A stretch of DNA of 64,000 nt from an uncultured Prevotellaceae bacterium (GCA_902800495.1 CADCET010000012.1:1-64000); one strand, 5' to 3'. Positions 1 through 8,417 are shown, counted from the first letter of the stretch. The notes: a model not told the origin generated them from the letters alone. Numbers and translations: made by a program.

Positions 1-72
1 AGATGGAGGGCTGACAATCTGTTGCCTAATCCCTCCATTAAAAGAATGAAAGTGCTCAAAAAAGTGGGCTAA
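1..72 (+). CDS. C-terminal end of an unidentified protein (partial)
   Basis: The first 72 bases read open in frame 1 and end in TAA, giving 23 residues ending KVLKKVG. The basic, Pro/Leu-containing tail is plausible for the end of a DNA-binding or primase-like protein, but this is too short to name. It is followed directly by TGACACTTAAC-type repeats, so it may be the last gene of a mobile or accessory segment that continues to the left of the window. The call rests only on an open frame and could be chance. Confidence 0.35.
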   Translation, partial: RWRADNLLPNPSIKRMKVLKKVG

Positions 73-135
73 AAAATGACACTTAACTTAACACCCTAGA
101 ACCGACCCCATGATTACCAAAATATGATATACCCT

Positions 136-159
136 CACCTCTTACACCTGGCACTTAAC
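136..159 (-). repeat. Dispersed repeat copy 1 (TTAAGTGCCAGGTGTAAGAG)
   Basis: Read on the minus strand, 24 bases are identical to 51501-51524. A shorter 19-base version occurs at 619-637. The core includes the palindrome AGGTGTCACCT in the other copies. It marks both the left edge of the window and the gap between the toxin-antitoxin pair and ATPase 2, which suggests a dispersed element end. Confidence 0.75.
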
Positions 160-540
160 TAACTGAAAATCAGTGGCTATTTTTTTGAGTTAAATGACAC
201 CTATAGTCGCACCAGAGGTGACACCAGGGCGCTCGGCGACGCAAGGAGACGCTTGCCAAGAAAAAGGCAAGAATATCGGCCGACCGTGAAACATTTCTGA
301 GAGGCCGATATTTTTTTACGAACGGCCGGGAAATTTTTACGAGCGGCTTGTACGTTTTTGACTTTTGGCGTGAAACATTTTCGGAAACACAAAACACAAT
401 ATTAAAGAAACGAATTAAACGAATTATTCTTAATCTTATTCACGAATTAAATTAATTTAAAATTAAGAGAAATTCGTGGTTAAAATAAAAATGAATTAGG
501 TGAATTCGTTTCAAAAAAAGAATTATTCGCTTGATCTACT

Positions 541-585
541 GGTGCGACACTTGGTGCGACCATTGGTGCGACCATTGGTGCGGGT
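541..585 (+). repeat. 12-bp tandem repeat, unit TTGGTGCGACCA, about four copies
   Basis: Four near-identical units sit head to tail, the first and last partly diverged. They lie 5' to the dispersed AGGTGTCACCT copy at 619-637. No coding frame uses them. They could be protein-binding iterons, but nothing in the window shows a partner. Confidence 0.8.
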
Positions 586-618
586 AAACATCTCTGTAAA
601 CCACTGATACTCAGGGTT

Positions 619-637
619 GGTGTAAGAGGTGTCACCT
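619..637 (+). repeat. Dispersed repeat copy 2 (GGTGTAAGAGGTGTCACCT)
   Basis: Nineteen bases are identical to 51512-51530 and share the GGTGTAAGAGGTG core with the minus-strand copy at 136-159. It lies just downstream of the acyl-CoA synthetase stop. Confidence 0.75.
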
Positions 638-696
638 AACGGCAGTCCTGCATGTAGGCGCGCGCGCACGCGAAGCTTTGTTGGTCTCTCGGCACT

Positions 697-2853
697 TTAC
701 TTCTCAATTCGGATGCGGGCATCGACGGCAACGACGTCGTCGGCATCGGCGAGCAGGGGATTGATGTCCATCTCCTTGATTTCGGTGGCGAAACGCAGGA
801 GGGTAGAGAGGCGGACGATGGTCTCGGCATAGCGGCGCTCGTTGATACCTTTTTGCCCACGCGTACCTTTTAAAATCTTATAGGCACGGAGGGAGTGGAT
901 CATGGAGTAAGCCTCCTCATAACTCAGGGGAGCCAGACCCGACGAGACATCGCGGAGCACCTCGACGAAGATGCCGCCAAGGCCACAGAGAACCACATGG
1001 CCAAAGCGAGGCTCATACTTAGCGCCGACGAACAGTTCGGTACCCTTGATCATCTTCTGAACCATCACGGCAGTGGCATCGGGAATCTGCATCATGCGGT
1101 CGAACTCGGCACTAAGCACCTCTTTACTGCGGATGTTCAGGGCCACGCCGCCTACATCGCTCTTGTGAACGGGGCCAACGACCTTAGCCACGACGGGGAA
1201 GCCGACCTTCTCAGCAAAGGCCGACAGCTCGTCCTTCGAGGTGGACACCAGCTCAGGTACCAGCGAAATGCCGGCACAGGAGAGAATCTGGCGCACCACG
1301 TCGGGCGAGACATAGCCACTCTCTTTAACACTACCGATAATCTTGTGCAGACGGGGGATGTCAGTGCCGTAAAGCTCAACTTCGAACGGAGCAGGCTTCG
1401 GGGTCTTCATAATCTGTGCCAACGCAGTAGCCAATGTCACCTCGTCGCTGAAGTTGACATGGCCGCGTTTCAGGAACTCCTGAACCTCAGGCCCTGCGGT
1501 GCTAACGCTGGGCAGAATGGGGAAGATGGGCTTGCGACACTCGCGGATCTTCTTGTCGAGCACGTCGTAGACCTCGAAAATCTTCACTAAGCCAGGAGTG
1601 CCGAAGATGACCATGATAGCATCGATGCCTTCCATCTGTTCGCAGTAGTCGATGGCGATACCCAGATGCTCGGCACCGCCCGTTGCCAAGATGTCGATAG
1701 GGTTAGCCACACTGCTGCCAGGCAGCAGCTTCGACTTCAGCTCCTCAGCCACAGGTCCTTCGAGCGGCGGCACGTTCATACCGCCCTTCGACAGGGCATC
1801 AGTCAGCATGACACCAGGACCGCCGGCATGGGTGATGATGGCAATACGTAGCCCACCCCCAGCCCCTCCCGAAGGGAGGGGAGCTTGATTACTATTACTA
1901 TTAAAAACGTCTGCGAAAGAGGTATTTAAATTTCCCTCCCTTCGGGAGGGGTTGGGGGTGGGCTTTAGCGTGAAGATACACCCGACGGTGGTCAGTTCCT
2001 CACGGCCAAAGCAGCGCACGATACCTGCCTTGCGGAACAGGGCCTCAACGGCAGAGTCGCTGGAGGCGATGGCTCCCGTATGGCTGCTGGCGGCACGGCT
2101 TCCGCTCTCGCTCGAGCCGGCCTTGATGGCGGCGATGCGGCAGCCCTTGCGGATGAGCGACGTGGCGTGGTAGAGCATCTTGTCGGGGTCGGCAATGTTT
2201 TCTATGTACAGCAACTTCACCATGGAATCGCGTTGCGGGTCGAAGTGTACGTCCATATACTCCAGTACAGACTCAATGCCTATCTGGTGGCCATTGCCCA
2301 CACTCCAGACACTGTTGAACTGCAAGCCCTTGCTGACGGCGCTCTCAAGGATAAACACAGCCGTAGCACCACTGCCCGAGATGAAGTCGACGCCTTTGGG
2401 GTTGAGCTGGGGAATAGGTTTGGTGAACACTGAGTGGTGCCAGCGGGTGAGCAGACCGATGCAGTTGGGACCGATGAGCAGACAGCCATACTCCTGACAG
2501 ATGTCGAGTATGCGCTGCTCCAGTTCGGCCCCCTCGTGGGTTTCCTCACTGAAGCCGGCAGATATAATAATGAACGCGCGAACATGCTTTTCGGCTGCCA
2601 GAAGCTGTACGTAGTCAGGGCAATACTTGGCAGCAACGACGAGGATGGCCAAGTCCGTCGGCGGCAGTTCGCGGGCGTCGTGAAATGCCTTGATGCCCTG
2701 CACCTCGTCCTCCTTGGGGTTCACGACACGAAGCGTACCACAATAGCCGCCGCCAAGAAGATTGCGTACAACGGCACCGCCGGGCTTATGAACATTATTA
2801 CTACCGCCGATGACGACGATACTCTCTGGCTGTAATAATTGTCTGTTAATCAT
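697..2853 (-). CDS. ADP-forming acetate/acyl-CoA ligase (fused alpha-beta) with in-frame repeat insertion
   Basis: NDP-forming acyl-CoA synthetase: acyl-CoA + ADP + Pi <=> acid + CoA + ATP, cytosolic. From ATG 2853 it is 718 residues. The N-terminal CoA-binding domain begins with ESIVVIGGSNN. The phospho-histidine segment SSHTGAIASSDSA lies near residue 245. An ATP-grasp domain follows with VVAKVVGPVHKSDVGG. I chose ATG 2853 rather than the longer frame to 2892, because the longer start would overlap the preceding gene and the conserved N-terminus begins here; GGAG lies upstream. Only 4 bases separate it from the stop of the upstream secreted protein, so they are probably cotranscribed. Residues of about 297-334 are encoded by a palindromic repeat element inserted in the linker before IAIITHAGGPG. 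The reading frame survives. A role in aryl- or acyl-CoA energy conservation beside the two PaaK-like ligases is an inference. Confidence 0.9.
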   Translation of the reverse strand: MINRQLLQPESIVVIGGSNNVHKPGGAVVRNLLGGGYCGTLRVVNPKEDEVQGIKAFHDARELPPTDLAILVVAAKYCPDYVQLLAAEKHVRAFIIISAGFSEETHEGAELEQRILDICQEYGCLLIGPNCIGLLTRWHHSVFTKPIPQLNPKGVDFISGSGATAVFILESAVSKGLQFNSVWSVGNGHQIGIESVLEYMDVHFDPQRDSMVKLLYIENIADPDKMLYHATSLIRKGCRIAAIKAGSSESGSRAASSHTGAIASSDSAVEALFRKAGIVRCFGREELTTVGCIFTLKPTPNPSRREGNLNTSFADVFNSNSNQAPLPSGGAGGGLRIAIITHAGGPGVMLTDALSKGGMNVPPLEGPVAEELKSKLLPGSSVANPIDILATGGAEHLGIAIDYCEQMEGIDAIMVIFGTPGLVKIFEVYDVLDKKIRECRKPIFPILPSVSTAGPEVQEFLKRGHVNFSDEVTLATALAQIMKTPKPAPFEVELYGTDIPRLHKIIGSVKESGYVSPDVVRQILSCAGISLVPELVSTSKDELSAFAEKVGFPVVAKVVGPVHKSDVGGVALNIRSKEVLSAEFDRMMQIPDATAVMVQKMIKGTELFVGAKYEPRFGHVVLCGLGGIFVEVLRDVSSGLAPLSYEEAYSMIHSLRAYKILKGTRGQKGINERRYAETIVRLSTLLRFATEIKEMDINPLLADADDVVAVDARIRIEK
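1850..1964. mobile_element. Palindromic G-rich repeat element (MITE-like), copy inside the acyl-CoA synthetase gene
   Basis: Imperfect inverted arms (1851-1881 and 1932-1963, core CCCTCCCTTCGGGAGGGG) flank a short AT-rich centre. The same arms occur at 57879-58032, and the inner borders are also shared: GGAGCTTGATTACT beside one arm and AGGTATTTAA beside the other. The centres differ. The 115-bp insertion adds about 38 in-frame codons with no stop to the host gene. Confidence 0.88.
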
Positions 2854-2857
2854 AGCT

Positions 2858-4369
2858 TTATTCTCCGAAAGATTGCTTGAGCCGATTGTCATCGGACTGT
2901 TTCTTAAAATAATCTGCGTCTATCTCCTTGATCTGCTGCCATAGTTTCCTAGCGCTGTTCTCATCGCCCTTTAGCAGATAGCAGTTGCCGCGACAGTTTA
3001 GCAGCAGCGGTTTGTTCTGCGATGTCATGTTAGGAGCCATCATGGTCAGGGCATCAAGATACAGCAGGGTACGCTCAGCCCCAAAGATGTCGTATCCCAG
3101 ACAGTACATCATGAAGTTACAGTAATATAGGAGGTTGATGTAGCGTTCCATACCCTTGACAGACTGGTAGCGCTCAATCTCGCTCTCAACGATGGACTGC
3201 CGTTCCTCCATCAGTTTCCTGCCGTTCTCCTGTTCACCACTGCGATAGGTGGCGATGGCGCGGCACATCTCCGTCATGTGGACGTAGAGTTGGGAGAATA
3301 TCGTCGGGTCGTGACCGTCGTCGGAATAGTTCTTTATCCGTTGAAGCTGGCGCTGGCTGAAGTCGACGCACTCCTTGTACTGCTTCTTGTTCGTCAGCAG
3401 GTTCATCGCTATGCCCATCGTCCCCTCGCCGAGGACTTCTATGTTGACATTTTTCTCGACGGCTTCCACTATGAGTCCGTCGGCTTTCTGTACATCGCCC
3501 TTCACAGCTGCCTCAACGGCTTCGCGTATACAGTCAACTCCGTTCCTGTAGGTCTCAAGATTGGTCTTGAACACACGCTGCCAACTGTCAGGCAATCCGG
3601 CCTTAATCCAGATTTCTGTCAGCGGCCGGCCATTCTCCTGAACGAAGGTCAGCGCATGACAGTTCTCGTTCAGCCAACGGATGTCACAGCGGTGGCCTAT
3701 CTCCCAGATGGTGCTGTCGTTATCATACTTGATGGTGTTCGTCGTGCTGCAACCCAGCACTTTTCCGTTACTGGCAATGTTGACCACCATCGACAGTTCC
3801 GGCGAGTAGGCTTTCCAGATGGTAGGCACTGCCTGACGCTTTCCAGTACCGTCAGGATCGGCCGTTGCTCCTACGCGCACCCACCAACCGCAGAACTTGT
3901 TTGTCTTCTCAATCTTGTTCTCCAGCATGTCGAAGGCTCCCGTCACCTCTTTATTCATAGAGTTCTTCGTGTAGATCTCAATGATAAACTCGTTCAGATT
4001 ACTCATGCCAGGCCACTTGTCGTTATACCATTTGAAGCAGAACTCGTCGTCGTCAACATTGTATATCTGCGTGCCGTGTCCGTCTGGCCCCTGCGGTTTC
4101 TCGCCCGTATTCAGCAGCGGATGCTCCTCACGTATCTCCACCTGCATCATACTCCACTGCGTCACCGTTCGCGACGGGCGATAGCTCACGAGCAGTCCCA
4201 CGGAGTCAGCCGCATACTTGTACTGGCTGAAACTGGGAGGACTGGTCCGGCCGTTCTCGTAGACGAACTGCCTCAGACGGTACAGCCCCTTGGGGTTCTG
4301 TCCTGTTTTTGCATCGGCGGCCATTGTCGCAACCAGCGCCACCAGTATAGTCAAAAGAATCTTCTTCAT
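2858..4369 (-). CDS. Secreted protein of unknown function, TPR-like C-terminal half
   Basis: This is 503 residues with a clean signal peptide (MKKILLTILVALVATMAADA). The N-terminal half, to about residue 250, is rich in Trp/Tyr and beta strands and contains FCFKWYNDKWPG and GCSTTNTIKYD; I do not recognise a family. The C-terminal half is predicted helical with repeated AEALxKG/ARKLWQQI-type elements and resembles a TPR solenoid. It precedes the acyl-CoA synthetase with a 4-base gap, so the two probably share a transcript. A candidate promoter is at 4398-4405. Location is most likely periplasm or cell surface. Function unknown. Confidence 0.75.
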   Translation of the reverse strand: MKKILLTILVALVATMAADAKTGQNPKGLYRLRQFVYENGRTSPPSFSQYKYAADSVGLLVSYRPSRTVTQWSMMQVEIREEHPLLNTGEKPQGPDGHGTQIYNVDDDEFCFKWYNDKWPGMSNLNEFIIEIYTKNSMNKEVTGAFDMLENKIEKTNKFCGWWVRVGATADPDGTGKRQAVPTIWKAYSPELSMVVNIASNGKVLGCSTTNTIKYDNDSTIWEIGHRCDIRWLNENCHALTFVQENGRPLTEIWIKAGLPDSWQRVFKTNLETYRNGVDCIREAVEAAVKGDVQKADGLIVEAVEKNVNIEVLGEGTMGIAMNLLTNKKQYKECVDFSQRQLQRIKNYSDDGHDPTIFSQLYVHMTEMCRAIATYRSGEQENGRKLMEERQSIVESEIERYQSVKGMERYINLLYYCNFMMYCLGYDIFGAERTLLYLDALTMMAPNMTSQNKPLLLNCRGNCYLLKGDENSARKLWQQIKEIDADYFKKQSDDNRLKQSFGE

Positions 4370-4397
4370 TGATTTCGGTTTTTAGTTTAATAGACTG

Positions 4398-4405
4398 CAA
4401 AAGTA
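4398..4405 (-). promoter_or_regulatory. Candidate -7 box TACTTTTG for the 4369-697 operon
   Basis: This matches TAnnTTTG on the minus strand, about 29 bases before the start at 4369. No good TTTG lies at the expected -33 position, so support is moderate. Confidence 0.5.
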
Positions 4406-4425
4406 CAAAGAAAAGATGATGTATT

Positions 4426-4564
4426 CTACTTTATTCTCTTAGAAAGCATTGATGGCTCACGTCTTGTATCCCAGATGTCAACTACATGCACCTTATCAGA
4501 AGACTTAGCATAATAATATATCAATTCTATAAAGTTCGTTTTCTGCGCGCTTCTGCCATATCAC
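4426..4564 (-). pseudogene. ParE/RelE-family toxin remnant with internal deletion
   Basis: Directly after the antitoxin-like gene, GTG 4564 overlaps its TGA and starts VIWQKRAENELYR, a typical ParE-type N-terminus. That frame soon stops. A second frame then gives FIELIYYYAKSSDKVHVVDI followed by WDTRREPSMLSKRIK and a stop at 4426, which is a typical ParE-family C-terminus. The middle of the expected roughly 95-100 residues is missing, and the two parts are joined out of frame around the short word CTTTATAGA. The toxin is therefore dead while its upstream partner is intact. Confidence 0.75.
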
Positions 4565-4890
4565 TTGAGCCATAATAATTGTTGTTTGAATCCTGACATC
4601 ATTTCTTCGAAGGTCTTTCCTTCGCCACGATCCATCTCTGCCTCAGCCTCATCAATGCGGGCGTTCAACTCTTCCATTGTATATGGTTGATTATCGTCCT
4701 TGATTTCATTGTACGCATCGGCATCTTGCTCATCTATCTCATAGATATAACGTATAAGACAAGCCTTGTCCTCATGACTAAGATTTCGAACCTGACTGAG
4801 GAGTCCACTATTTCTCAAGCCTTCACTCATACCATACAGTAGGGAAGCTGCAGGTTCGCAAACGACATCATTATGTGAGTTCTTTTCCAT
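4561..4890 (-). CDS. Antitoxin-like small protein of a decayed toxin-antitoxin pair
   Basis: This is 109 residues from ATG 4890, acidic and helical (DEQDADAYNEIKDDN near the middle, MDRGEGKTFEEMM near the end). I chose ATG 4890 over the upstream ATG 4914 because the -7 box at 4912-4919 would place the RNA start downstream of 4914. Its stop overlaps the GTG of the ParE-like remnant, the usual antitoxin-then-toxin arrangement. No DNA-binding domain is recognisable, so the antitoxin role comes from position. It may now be an orphan. Confidence 0.65.
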   Translation of the reverse strand: MEKNSHNDVVCEPAASLLYGMSEGLRNSGLLSQVRNLSHEDKACLIRYIYEIDEQDADAYNEIKDDNQPYTMEELNARIDEAEAEMDRGEGKTFEEMMSGFKQQLLWLK

Positions 4891-4911
4891 TTTCTTTTTA
4901 TTGTACTGCTG

Positions 4912-4942
4912 CAAAATTAGTGATTATTTCTGAAATGGCAAA
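4912..4942 (-). promoter_or_regulatory. Promoter of the antitoxin-like gene
   Basis: Minus-strand TAATTTTG (4912-4919) and TTTG (4939-4942) are separated by 19 bases, the Bacteroidetes consensus arrangement. This fixes the downstream ATG 4890 as the start. Confidence 0.7.
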
Positions 4943-5012
4943 ACTTTTTGCTGTCTTTTCTGTACGAACAAGAGCCAAAAACTATTAATCTGTTATTTTT
5001 TTAGCGATTTTC

Positions 5013-5043
5013 TTGGCAGAACGAAAGAAAAGCAGTACTTTTG
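5013..5043 (+). promoter_or_regulatory. Promoter of the phenylacetate-CoA ligase operon
   Basis: TACTTTTG (5036-5043) is preceded, 19 bases earlier, by TTGG (5013-5016), a near match to the -33 TTTG. It lies 50 bases before the start at 5094. Confidence 0.65.
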
Positions 5044-5093
5044 CAGGCAAGGGAAACAATTAAAACCATACAAACAACCGAGAAAAGACTAAA

Positions 5094-6401
5094 ATGATTT
5101 GGAATCCAAACAAAGAGTGCATGAGCCGCGACGAGATGAGCGCGCTCCAAGGCAAGCGCCTGCACAAAATTGTGGAGTACGTCTACCACAATGTTCCCTT
5201 CTATCGTAACAAACTGCAAGAGATGGACATCCGTCCGGATGACATACAGACCATCGAGGACATCCGCAAGCTGCCCTTCACGACGAAGAAAGACCTGCGC
5301 GACAACTATCCCTTCGGCCTGCAGGCCGCACCGCAGAGCGAGATAATCCGCGTACATGCTTCGAGTGGAACAACGGGCAATCCTACTATCGTGGGCTACA
5401 CCCGCAAGGACATCGGTGTATGGAGCGAGTGTATGGCCCGCTGTCTGACCGCCTTCGGTGTCACCCGTAATGACATCTTCTCTGTGGCCTACGGCTACGG
5501 ACTGTTTACGGGCGGTCTGGGTGCCCACTACGGTGTGGAGCACTTAGGAGCATCTGTCATCCCTGCCGGTACGGGTAACACGGAGAAGCACCTGAAGCTG
5601 ATTCGCGACCTGGGTATCACCGGTCTGGCCTGCACACCGTCGTACGCCCTGTATCTGGCCGAGACGATGGAGAAACTGGGCATTCGCAAGGAGGACATCA
5701 AGCTGCGCGTCGGTGCCTTCGGTGCAGAGCCTTGGACGGAGAGCATGCGTCAGGAGATTGAGGAGCGTCTCGGACTGAAGGGCTACAACATCTACGGACT
5801 GTCGGAGGTGATGGGCCCCAGCGTCAGCTACGAGTGCCAGATGCAGCACGGCTCACATATCAACGAAGACCACTTCTACCCCGAGATTATCAACCCGACG
5901 ACCTTGGAGCCGCTGCCCGCTGGACAGACGGGCGAACTGGTGTTCACCACACTGACCAAGGAGGGTATGCCGGTCATCCGCTACCGTACCCGCGACCTCT
6001 GCTCGCTGTTGCCCGGCACGTGCGACTGCGGCCGCACCAATGTCCGCATGGGACGCATTGAAGGCCGTTCGGACGATATGCTCATCATCCGCGGTATCAA
6101 CGTATTCCCCAGTCAGGTGGAGAGCGTCGTACTCAGCATGCCGGAGTTCGCACCCCATTACCTGCTCGTCGTCGACCGCGAAAGGAACCTCGACACGCTG
6201 CAGGTTCAGGTGGAAATCCGTCAGGAACACTTCACCGGCATCTTCGACACGCCGGCTGCCATCGAGACATTGGAGAAGAAGCTGGCCTCGAAGCTGAAGA
6301 GCGTGCTCAGCATCTCGGCCAAGGTGCAGCTCAAGGCTCCCGGCACCATCGAGCGCTCGCAAGGCAAGAGTGCCCACGTTATTGATAACCGCAAACTGTA
6401 A
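5094..6401 (+). CDS. paaK: Phenylacetate-CoA ligase family protein, paralogue 1
   Basis: Adenylate-forming aryl-CoA ligase (aryl acid + ATP + CoA to aryl-CoA + AMP + PPi), cytosolic, 435 residues, the normal PaaK length. Visible motifs in order: the P-loop-like SSGTTGNPTIVGYT near residue 87, YGLSEVMGPSVSYEC near 240, the YRTRDLC segment near 295, and the hinge GRSDDMLIIRGINVFPSQ near 325. The C-terminal AMP-binding subdomain is complete. The second ligase starts 8 bases after its stop, so they are cotranscribed. In anaerobic Bacteroidetes such enzymes act on phenylacetate or indoleacetate; the exact substrate cannot be read from sequence. Confidence 0.92.
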   Translation: MIWNPNKECMSRDEMSALQGKRLHKIVEYVYHNVPFYRNKLQEMDIRPDDIQTIEDIRKLPFTTKKDLRDNYPFGLQAAPQSEIIRVHASSGTTGNPTIVGYTRKDIGVWSECMARCLTAFGVTRNDIFSVAYGYGLFTGGLGAHYGVEHLGASVIPAGTGNTEKHLKLIRDLGITGLACTPSYALYLAETMEKLGIRKEDIKLRVGAFGAEPWTESMRQEIEERLGLKGYNIYGLSEVMGPSVSYECQMQHGSHINEDHFYPEIINPTTLEPLPAGQTGELVFTTLTKEGMPVIRYRTRDLCSLLPGTCDCGRTNVRMGRIEGRSDDMLIIRGINVFPSQVESVVLSMPEFAPHYLLVVDRERNLDTLQVQVEIRQEHFTGIFDTPAAIETLEKKLASKLKSVLSISAKVQLKAPGTIERSQGKSAHVIDNRKL

Positions 6402-6409
6402 ATAACACT

Positions 6410-7720
6410 ATGGACAATTCATCAAAGTACTTTAACCCAGAACTCGAGACCATGAGTCGCGACCAGATTGAGGCACTCCAGCTGGAGCGCCTGCAGAAGA
6501 CTGTGCGCCACTGCATGAACAACGAGTTCTACCAGAAAAAATTCAAGGAGGCGGGCATCACCCCCGACGACATTAAGACATTGGACGACGTGCGCAAGAT
6601 TCCCTTCACCACCAAGCAGGACTTGCGCGAGACCTATCCCTTCGGCATGAGCTGCGTACCCCTCAGGGACTGTGTACGCCTGCACTCATCGAGCGGAACG
6701 ACAGGTAACCCCACCGTCATCCTGCACACGCAGAAAGACCTGGACGAATGGGCCAACCAGGTGGCCCGTAACCTCTGGATGGTAGGCTTGCGCCCCGACG
6801 ACGTGTTCCAGAACTCCTCTGGCTACGGTATGTTCACGGGCGGTCTGGGCTTCCAGTACGGTGCCGAGCGCTTAGGTATGCTCACCGTACCTGCAGCTGC
6901 CGGTAACTCGCTGCGCCAGATAAAGTTCATCAAGGATTTCGGAACAACGGCCCTGCACGCCATCCCCTCGTATGTCACCCGACTCTATGAGGTGATGCAG
7001 CAGGAGGGCGTCGACCCGCGCCGCGACACGAAGCTGAAGGTGCTGGCCATCGGTGCCGAGCCTCACTCCGAGGAACAGCGTAAGCGTATTGAGGACATGA
7101 TGGGCGTCAAGGCTTATAACTCGTTCGGCATGAGCGAGATGTGCGGACCTGGCGTAGGCTTCGAATGTCCCGAGCAGAACGGTCTGCATTTCTGGGAAGA
7201 CTACTACATCGTAGAAATTGTAGACCCCGAGACGCTGGAACCCGTGCCCGACGGCGAAATCGGTGAGCTGGTGCTCACGTCCTTGTGCCGCGAGGCTATG
7301 CCACTGTTGCGCTATCGCACCCGCGACCTGACCCGTGTGCTGGGACGCAGCTGTCCCTGTGGCCGCAATCACGTCCGTCTCGACCGTATGCGTGGCCGTT
7401 CCGACGACATGATTGTGCTGCGAGGAGTCAACATCTTCCCCATTCAGATTGAGAAGATTCTGATGAAGTTCCCCGAGGTGGGCACGAACTACCTCATCAC
7501 ACTGACCACTGAGGACAACAACGACCAGATGACCGTCGAGGTCGAAGTCGAGGGTACCGACGACTACGCCAAGCTGCAGGAGCTCGCCGGCGAACTGCGT
7601 CACCAGATAGGCGATGAGATTCTGCTCAAGCCCCGCATCCGTCTCGTCTCGAAAGGCACGCTACCCGTCAGCGAAGGCAAGGCCGTCCGCGTCGTCGACA
7701 AGCGAAAGGTTTATCAGTGA
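6410..7720 (+). CDS. paaK: Phenylacetate-CoA ligase family protein, paralogue 2
   Basis: This is 436 residues, colinear with the preceding gene and clearly its paralogue. It has HSSSGTTGNPTVILHT, NSFGMSEMCGPGVGFEC, YRTRDLTRV and GRSDDMIVLRGVNIFPIQ. The paralogues differ around the substrate pocket (GYGLFTGGLGAHYG versus GYGMFTGGLGFQYG), so they may prefer different aryl acids; that is inference. Second gene of the operon, followed by the ACT-domain gene after 99 bases containing a short tandem repeat. Confidence 0.92.
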   Translation: MDNSSKYFNPELETMSRDQIEALQLERLQKTVRHCMNNEFYQKKFKEAGITPDDIKTLDDVRKIPFTTKQDLRETYPFGMSCVPLRDCVRLHSSSGTTGNPTVILHTQKDLDEWANQVARNLWMVGLRPDDVFQNSSGYGMFTGGLGFQYGAERLGMLTVPAAAGNSLRQIKFIKDFGTTALHAIPSYVTRLYEVMQQEGVDPRRDTKLKVLAIGAEPHSEEQRKRIEDMMGVKAYNSFGMSEMCGPGVGFECPEQNGLHFWEDYYIVEIVDPETLEPVPDGEIGELVLTSLCREAMPLLRYRTRDLTRVLGRSCPCGRNHVRLDRMRGRSDDMIVLRGVNIFPIQIEKILMKFPEVGTNYLITLTTEDNNDQMTVEVEVEGTDDYAKLQELAGELRHQIGDEILLKPRIRLVSKGTLPVSEGKAVRVVDKRKVYQ

Positions 7721-7759
7721 GGAATCGTTTTAACGAGGAAACGTTTAAACGATTAATCG

Positions 7760-7802
7760 AGTAAACGATAAAACGAATAATCGAATAATCGAATAATCGA
7801 AA
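7760..7802 (+). repeat. 9-bp tandem repeat, unit GAATAATCGA-like
   Basis: Three to four copies of AATAATCGA, preceded by degenerate relatives (AACGATTAATCGAG), fill most of the gap between the second ligase and the ACT protein. There is no hairpin strong enough to call a terminator, so readthrough is expected. Confidence 0.75.
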
Positions 7803-7819
7803 TAAAAAACAAGACTATT

Positions 7820-8248
7820 ATGACTATCAATCAATTATCCATTTTTATCGAGAACCGTTCCGGCACGCTCATCAAGGTGCTGGAGGTTCTGAAGCAGTCT
7901 GGCATCCAGATTGTAGCGTCTACCATTGCCGACACGGCAGAGTATGGCATCTACCGCCTCATTTGTAGCGAACCGCAACGCGCCTACGAAGAGCTGAAGA
8001 AGGCCGGCGTGGCCGTCGCACAGAGCGACGTCTTCGCCATCGAGCTTGACAACCAGCCCGGACGCGCTGCCGACGCCGTAGAGACTTTCTCGAAGGCTGG
8101 CATCAGTATCACCTATATGTACTCCTTCCTGCTGAACGGCAAGGGGATACTCATCTTCCGTACCGACAATGCTGAACAGGCTCGCGAAACGATACTCCAG
8201 AACGGCCTGAAATACATTTCCGAACAAGACCTGACTGCACTGGCCTGA
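7820..8248 (+). CDS. ACT-domain amino-acid-binding protein
   Basis: This is 142 residues with two tandem ACT modules. The first begins INQLSIFIENRSGTLIKVLE, the second AIELDNQPGRAADAVETFSK near residue 75. Stand-alone double-ACT proteins of this type are commonly found next to phenylacetate-CoA ligases in anaerobes and are thought to bind an amino acid (probably aromatic) as regulator. There is no catalytic domain. It ends the ligase operon and is followed by a hairpin. Confidence 0.88.
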   Translation: MTINQLSIFIENRSGTLIKVLEVLKQSGIQIVASTIADTAEYGIYRLICSEPQRAYEELKKAGVAVAQSDVFAIELDNQPGRAADAVETFSKAGISITYMYSFLLNGKGILIFRTDNAEQARETILQNGLKYISEQDLTALA

Positions 8249-8271
8249 ACACCAGGGTGGAGACAAAAAAT

Positions 8272-8310
8272 GTGGATGGCGCAGGACGCTGCCATCCACT
8301 TACTTTATTT
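8272..8310 (+). terminator. Rho-independent-like terminator after the ACT gene
   Basis: GTGGATGGC pairs with GCCATCCAC (8272-8280 with 8291-8299), followed by a T-rich run. It is placed 24 bases after the ACT stop. Confidence 0.7.
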
Positions 8311-8417
8311 GATAAGGTGGTCTGCAATTGCAGATAAAGTGTCTTATCGGGGGCAAAAATAGTATATTATCTTGTAACTTGCAAATTTTTTTGTTACAAA
8401 TTTACAATTTTAACATT

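Larger units (their letters stand above)
73..696. other. Repeat-rich noncoding region
   Basis: No convincing gene lies here. The stretch holds clustered GTGTCACCT/TGACACTT motifs, a hairpin (ATATCGGCC near 274 and GGCCGATAT near 302), AT-rich DNA with repeated CGAATTA words (about 410-525), and a 12-bp tandem repeat at about 541-585. A short minus-strand open frame (about 170-397) has a loose 7-residue periodicity but no family resemblance, so it is not called. Confidence 0.6.

Noticed and set aside
170-397. Minus-strand ORF of 75 codons with SRPF-like repeats
   Set aside because: Derived from degenerate repeats near the window start; no homology or ribosome site.
3278-4372. Plus-strand open frame of 364 codons
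   Set aside because: Antisense shadow of the secreted protein at 2858-4369, which has a clear signal peptide and operon context.
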